This document shows, piece by piece, positions 59,508 to 64,000 of a DNA stretch of 64,000 nucleotides (position 1 is its first letter; each line of letters begins with the position of its first letter). A program made the translations under genes and the position numbers. The stretch is from Gnetum montanum (Eukaryota; Streptophyta; Gnetopsida; Gnetales; Gnetaceae): contig MNCI01018059.1 of NCBI GenBank assembly GCA_015680685.1, positions 1,238,207-1,302,206 of the forward strand, given 5' to 3'. The notes below the pieces were generated by a model. The model was not told the origin of the DNA and searched no databases. It saw only the letters and a program-made list of their open reading frames with translations.

Positions 59508-60745
59508 TGATAAAGTGGTTACTCTAGTAGTTACTCTAATTATTAGAGTGGTTACTCTAGCGACTACTCTACTAGTTATTCTAATTATTAGAGTCGTTAC
59601 TCTAGCAATTACTTTAGCAATTATTCTAATTATTAAAGTGGTTACTCTAATTATTAGAGCAGTTACTCCCAAGTCTATAAATATAGCGCCCAGGCGCACA
59701 ATTAAGGGAAAGTTTTTAGCAGTCAAGTAGAGAAACTCTTGTAGTCTGTTTGAAAGATAGAATATTTTTCAAGTGCCCATAGTAGGAGGTCTAAGTGTGG
59801 ATGGATCTTTATTCAAGCATTGATGTACCTAAGCACACCATTGTGTTGGCAATAAAGATGAGCTCTTTGATTCATCCTTGCAGCACTTGAGATTTGTTTT
59901 CTTACGCATTTCTTTTATTTTATTTTCTAATGCATTTATTTTATTTTATTTTATTTTATGCACTTTACATTTATGTTATTAGTGTAGCAATTCATTTTTA
60001 TCAATTAAGAAAATCATTAAATTACACAAGCATGACCCCTTCGAGCATACGTGTGACACTTGGTAGCTCAGAAACGACTAGCGTTTGATAGCCCAACAAT
60101 ATTTGCATGAAGTTCAGGATGTGTTTGGGAAGTGGGAATGGTTACTTATGTTAGGCTAGATTAGACCATAGTCTACTTAGCAATTAATTACTCTCACTTT
60201 TATTCTTATTTACTTAGCTTTTATTTACTTTAATTGTTGATTATTTATTGTTGTCTATCTAGTTAATATTTCCTTTATCATCAATTACACTTCTTGTTGC
60301 TAATGCGGAATGAGTACAACTTAATCACAAACATTTAAGTGTAACTACTTGGTAACCCAGTAGCATATCTAGTAGTGCTCAAGTAATGTGTGCTTGGAAA
60401 TCCCAAAAGTAGTACATGAGGTCCAAGATGTGTATGGATGATTAACGATGGATGCTCATTGCACTTAGGCTAGCTTAAATTTTACTTTATGTTGCCTATT
60501 AGCTTAATCAAGATTGTTTCCTATTGTCTCTAGGAGCAGCCTAGTTTAGAATCATATCATACACCTCACTCTGGACTAAACCATACGTGACAAAGCAAAT
60601 ACTAGTCCAAGTGGGAAGACAACGAACTGCGATCAACGTATGATTGTCTAAGTGCTGCAACTAGTCCGTCCGCGAAGTTAAACCAGATTACATGTACATG
60701 CTCGTATTTGTATGGTTGAGCGTAGGGGTACCTTGCCACTCATCA
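59508..60745 (+). repeat. 3' LTR of element D
   Basis: 1238 bp partner of 53765-54981. It has one or so additional copies of the U3 repeat and otherwise few differences. Confidence 0.93.
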
Positions 60746-61408
60746 TGAATTATGAGCAAAGTTTCCTCAAAAGAAAAAAGAAAAAAACAAAAGACCATGC
60801 TCATTGGTAGTGTTAAGTGTGATGGGATTTGGCAGCAATCCTCACCCTAGCCTCCCTTCCCTTTTAACCCATTTTCCTATATATATAATATTCTCCTATC
60901 TTTTCCTAATTTTCCTCAATTCATCTCATTTTCCCTTACCCTTTTTCATCATCCCCTTTCTATTTTCAAAAAAAAAAAAAAAAACTAAGGAAAAATATGA
61001 AAGTTGTGGCTAGCTATAATTTAAAAAAAGCATGTCCTCTTCATAAAGTTTGGCATAAGTCTTGTGCTTAAAAGTATCCTCATACTAATTACTTTTGCTT
61101 GTGAGCTGATTGAGATTGAAATCTTAATTATAAATTACAACATGTATGTAGTCAAAATTATATCTATAAAGTTTATATATTAAATTTTAATTAAACAAGA
61201 TGGTGTGACAAGGGGTGCCCATGTTTAGTGCTCTTTTGATTATGTGATTATTTTAATCATGATTAAAACATTATAATTTACTTGTGCAAATTTCATTTTG
61301 CCCTTATTTTATAATCTTTTGAATTCTTTACATATTCTTTCTTTTTAAAAAAATTTCTATGTTTTTGCTATCCTACACTTGCATGCAATTTGAAGTTTAG
61401 TAGCTAAG
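60746..61408 (+). other. A3 internal DNA between D and 3' LTR
   Basis: Continues the A3 non-coding 3' region from 53764 and matches 4440-4755, then 50700-51076. Ends in a weakened polypurine tract GTTTAGTAGCTAAG before the LTR. The ORF 60804-61013 is not a gene. Confidence 0.7.
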
Positions 61409-62274
61409 TGTTGATATCAACACTTCCATGCTAGCATTGGGCCATGTTTGAATAAGTTTTAGTCCCATGATAACTAGAAATCGTATGGTTTTAACTCATA
61501 CAAGAGTTGCATAGATTAAGCTCAACAATAATATCTGCGCTAATTTTGTTTATAATACACTTTACAATACAGGATTCTAGTTGAAGTACAATAGTATCAG
61601 CGTGCCTAGGAGACTTAGTTGGCTACCCAAAGAGGGTTTGTGCTACTTGAAGCCAGACAGCGGTGGGGAGTAAATGTCTCATTTTTTTAAGGTCGGCAGA
61701 ATATTAATTACGTCTCCATCCTGCGCTTTCATTTTACTCAAGTATGAATAGACAAGTCACGTGAATGAATAGCGTAATGTAACCCTATTTTCAATCTTTC
61801 ATTGAAGTTAATACTGGTTCCATTTATTAAATCTCTCGATTTCTCAGTTATAGATGAAGAAAAATTTGGCAGTAAAGAAAATTTTTACATCCTGTAAGGT
61901 TTCTGCGGTCACAAACATCTATGAACCGTAACAGGGATAAAATGTGACAAGTTGATGGAGTGGGAAACGTATAAACCAAAAACATTGAATCTGCAGATGA
62001 TTTTGCATAGTTTAAACAAAACAGACAGAAATCATGCTAGTTTAAAAGACAAAGTACCATCCCCACCTTTGAAAATCATCGTAGAATCAACTTTAAGCAA
62101 ACAACATCTTTACACATGAAAATTCCTTTGTTTATTAGTTTGATTAATTTAATTATGAATTTTAAAAAATATATACATATGTATAGGGTAAAGAGAATTT
62201 TAACTCTACTACATCTCAGGGATGTAATAGAAAATTTGGTTTCAGCTTCAGAAGATCACGGCATTAAAGCTGAC

Positions 62275-62980
62275 ACGTGATTTGGTTTATGCATGTTAAA
62301 ATCAGTCCTGACTTCTAGCAATATTCAATATAATTTAATTCAACACATGGCAGTTAAGAATTGCAAAATGCAGTGGAAGTTCTAGTAAAGTCTAATTGAT
62401 GCTTAAACCAACTGAAGACGAGTTTACAGTACAATTTAGTATAAAGTTTGATAATAATGCACCAACTGCAATTGGTGGACACTGTACCGAATAGCCTCCG
62501 TGTTCCATCTAATACACCCAGCATGTCTATGCATGATCGAGTTTGCTTGTTGCAATTTGTGGGCAAGTTTATGGAAGCCACAGAATGTTAACGGCTTTCC
62601 GTGTTTGGAAAACCCAATTTACGCGAGCCCTAAGGTTGGTGCATGATTTGCGAGGACCTTCTGTTTCAGGTGGGCAAGCCTATGAAGCGGTGCCCAGGAA
62701 TGTGTGTGTGCTTGCTTGCTTGCTCATCCAGGCAGTGTAGTGTACGGACCACAGATGGCATCGTTTGTTGCCCCCACCTACGACGTTGGCTTCGGTAGCA
62801 TCATCATCATCAACTATAACGTAACGGCTGCCTGCCCACTCTCGCAGCTTTTTGCTTCCCGCCACGTGGGATCCAGCCATGCGGTGATGCAAACCTCTTG
62901 CGTTGCCACGTGTGGCGCACTGAAACCCTGATTAGGCTTCCACAACTTAATCAGAACTGCCGCCCTTTAAATAAACCCTA
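62275..62980 (+). promoter_or_regulatory. Promoter-like region with G-boxes and TATA box
   Basis: GC-richer stretch with ACGTG cores at about 62275 (GACACGTGAT), 62863 (GCCACGTGGG) and 62906 (GCCACGTGTGGC), plus one upstream near 61760 (GTCACGTGAA). Then TTTAAATAAA at 62966-62975. G-boxes of this kind bind plant bZIP/bHLH factors in light- or ABA-responsive promoters. The function here is inferred only. Confidence 0.45.
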
Positions 62981-63092
62981 TTGTAGAAAGGATTTTTGTT
63001 GTATATCTATTTTTTATTCTTTTGTCAAAGACTATAACTACGTTATGTTATGTTTTAATAAATAAATAAATAGATAAAATGTTTGATATTCT

Positions 63093-63362
63093 TTGTTTTC
63101 TTCAGGTAGTTTCGCTTACATTTTTGCGAGGTTGGGTGTGCAAGTTTGCAGGGGAGTGGAAAAGGCGAAAGTTGAGGTGGCAATAGAGGGAGATGAGGAA
63201 AAATCAGAACTAATAAAACCCTCCTCTTCACAGTTAGATGTAGGGGACATTCAGCAGTTAGATGTAGGGGACATTCAGCAACTAGAAAGGGGAAATCCCA
63301 AGAATTCTTTCTTGGATTGTCTTACTGAACAAGTCTTGGAGGTCCTTCTAGAAGAAGTTTGA
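63093..63362 (+). CDS. Short gene-like ORF inside the A3 LTR
   Basis: Up to 89 codons to the stop at 63362. A good splice acceptor (TTTGTTTTCTTCAG, ending 63105) suggests the exon really begins at 63106 and the listed ATG lies in an intron. The protein part is acidic, with a tandem repeat LDVGDIQQ from a 24-bp duplication (63235-63282), and ends FLDCLTEQVLEVLLEEV. AATAAATG near 63566 could be a poly(A) signal. I do not recognise the family. It could be the last exon of a captured host gene. Confidence 0.35.
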   Translation: MFSSGSFAYIFARLGVQVCRGVEKAKVEVAIEGDEEKSELIKPSSSQLDVGDIQQLDVGDIQQLERGNPKNSFLDCLTEQVLEVLLEEV

Positions 63363-63883
63363 TGAGAAGTTTGTGAATGGATCTGAGAGCCAGAGGGTGC
63401 AGACTTGTTGGAGGAGGTATGCTTCTTAGAGGCACAGGTAGACAAGCTTATACAAGCAACTATTCATTTTGCTAATCAAATCCGATGCTCAATTTTGAGC
63501 TAAGTCTTTTTCTAAAACCTTTTGTTTGTTATTCTTGCAACTAAGAGCTTTAATCTTTGTTGTATAATAAATGTTTCAAATATAAAGCCTCTATTTGTAT
63601 TTGAAGTTTATGAGATTTCAGTTACTTTAAACTTTCATTTGCTAAGCTTGTTTAATGAACAACCATTTTATTTTTCTGGTTAAGTTACCAATTAGAACAA
63701 ATATTTTGTTTAAATTTCTTTGTTAAAGTTATTTAAAATTATCAATGTTAAAGCCCCACGTTGCCCTTTCCAACTGAGCCTATTCCTGGGTTTCCATACC
63801 CATACAAGAGGTGCCCTAGGCAATAGTCTCTTAAAACAAGTTTTCGTGGCTGTTGTTGTGTGACCAATATTTATGCATCAACA

Positions 63884-64000
63884 CAAGCCTACAAAATTTG
63901 GAATTTGTTATACAAAAGTGGTCCCAAATGTGATTGGTCAACTTCTTAGATCAATGAATTGGTGAATATGATGAATTGATGATGGATGATGAAAGCTAGT
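63884..64000. other. Right flank, nothing recognised
   Basis: No gene. The five bases after the LTR (CAAGC) do not match the flank at 33926-33930, so the A3 target duplication is unconfirmed. Confidence 0.4.

Larger units (their letters stand above)
53765..60745 (+). mobile_element. Element D: young non-autonomous gag-only gypsy element
   Basis: A 6.98-kb element with LTRs 53765-54981 and 59508-60745 and a perfect target duplication TGAAT (53760-53764, 60746-60750), inserted into the 3' non-coding region of A3. The empty site is visible at 4430-4445. The LTRs are nearly identical apart from repeat number in U3, so this is the youngest element here. Internal: PBS, gag, non-coding module with two hairpins, a small membrane ORF, polypurine tract. 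No protease, RT or integrase is seen. Confidence 0.92.
35225..63883 (+). mobile_element. Old family A gypsy element A3, opened by three insertions
   Basis: The visible parts of A3 are: integrase 35225-35990; 3' internal DNA 35991-36116 continuing at 43310-43782; then 53633-53764 continuing at 60746-61408; and the 3' LTR 61409-63883. Joining these across B, A2 and D gives the same order as the internal 3' region of A2 (49500-51076), confirming the nesting. Gag, protease and RT are absent on the left. Confidence 0.75.
61409..63883 (+). repeat. 3' LTR of A3 with unrelated gene-like middle
   Basis: The start (TGTTGATATCAACACTTCC, about 100 bases similar to 33931) and the end (63760-63883, similar to the last 130 bases of the A1 and A2 LTRs, ending GCATCAACA) are family A. 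The roughly 2.2 kb between is not related to the A1 or A2 LTR middle. Either the LTR subtype is different or foreign sequence replaced the middle. Confidence 0.6.

Noticed and set aside
59493-59730. ORFs on both strands reading VTLIIR-type repeats (also 53666-54052)
   Set aside because: They are translations of the short palindromic U3 repeat of the element D LTR.
53633-61408. A separate short LTR-X-LTR element between 51077 and 63883
   Set aside because: The pieces are better explained as the rest of host element A3 after A2 inserted at CTTGT, because A2's own internal region is continuous across that site.
1-64000. tRNA or rRNA genes
   Set aside because: None was recognised. The tRNA-like matches are primer binding sites next to LTRs.

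Overview
This window is nuclear DNA of a seed plant. It is AT-rich and made almost entirely of nested, decaying transposable elements. Plant-type Ty3/gypsy and Ty1/copia LTR retrotransposons, an intron-bearing hAT transposase and a U6 snRNA pseudogene support this. The density of old long elements fits a large genome such as that of a gymnosperm, but I cannot name the species. I found no intact host gene, no tRNA or rRNA gene and no CRISPR array. Nearly all coding remnants carry stops and frameshifts. All sequence comparisons were made by eye.

Layout. (1) 1-4755: the 3' half of a family A gypsy element (A1) with a 2.5 kb LTR, followed by a piece of the older element it inserted into. (2) 4756-7090: no clear content. 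(3) 7092-10190: hAT transposase pseudogene with recognisable introns, split by (4) 10191-23358: gypsy element C, about 13 kb, with two LTRs, gag, protease, reverse transcriptase, RNase H, integrase, a conserved non-coding module and a decayed third ORF. (5) 24711-27270: internally deleted copia element whose RT core is replaced by a 24-bp minisatellite. (6) 27276-33930: mostly featureless, with a U6 snRNA pseudogene near 31.2 kb. (7) 33931-35224: a short LTR start and a GC-richer gene-like block. (8) 35225-63883: an old family A element (A3) opened by three insertions: B (36117-43309, minus strand, target duplication CTTAG), A2 (43783-53632, target duplication CTTGT/TTTGT) and D (53765-60745, target duplication TGAAT). 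The 3' LTR of A3 (61409-63883) has normal LTR ends but a gene-like middle with G-boxes, a TATA box and a short ORF.

How the parts relate. B, C and D belong to one lineage. They share LTR ends TGAT...ATCA, a tRNA-Asp-type primer binding site, a polypurine tract block, an LTR core, a gag Cys/His motif and a roughly 1 kb non-coding module upstream of the 3' LTR. C carries pol. B keeps only gag and protease, D only gag plus a small membrane-protein ORF, so both would have needed enzymes from a C-like relative. Inside the shared module lies a hairpin whose stem bases differ between copies while pairing is kept. This is the most interesting signal in the window. Family A (A1, A2, A3) is a separate gypsy lineage. 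A1 and A2 share one RT-to-integrase deletion and sit at the same base of the same kind of host element, which suggests segmental duplication.
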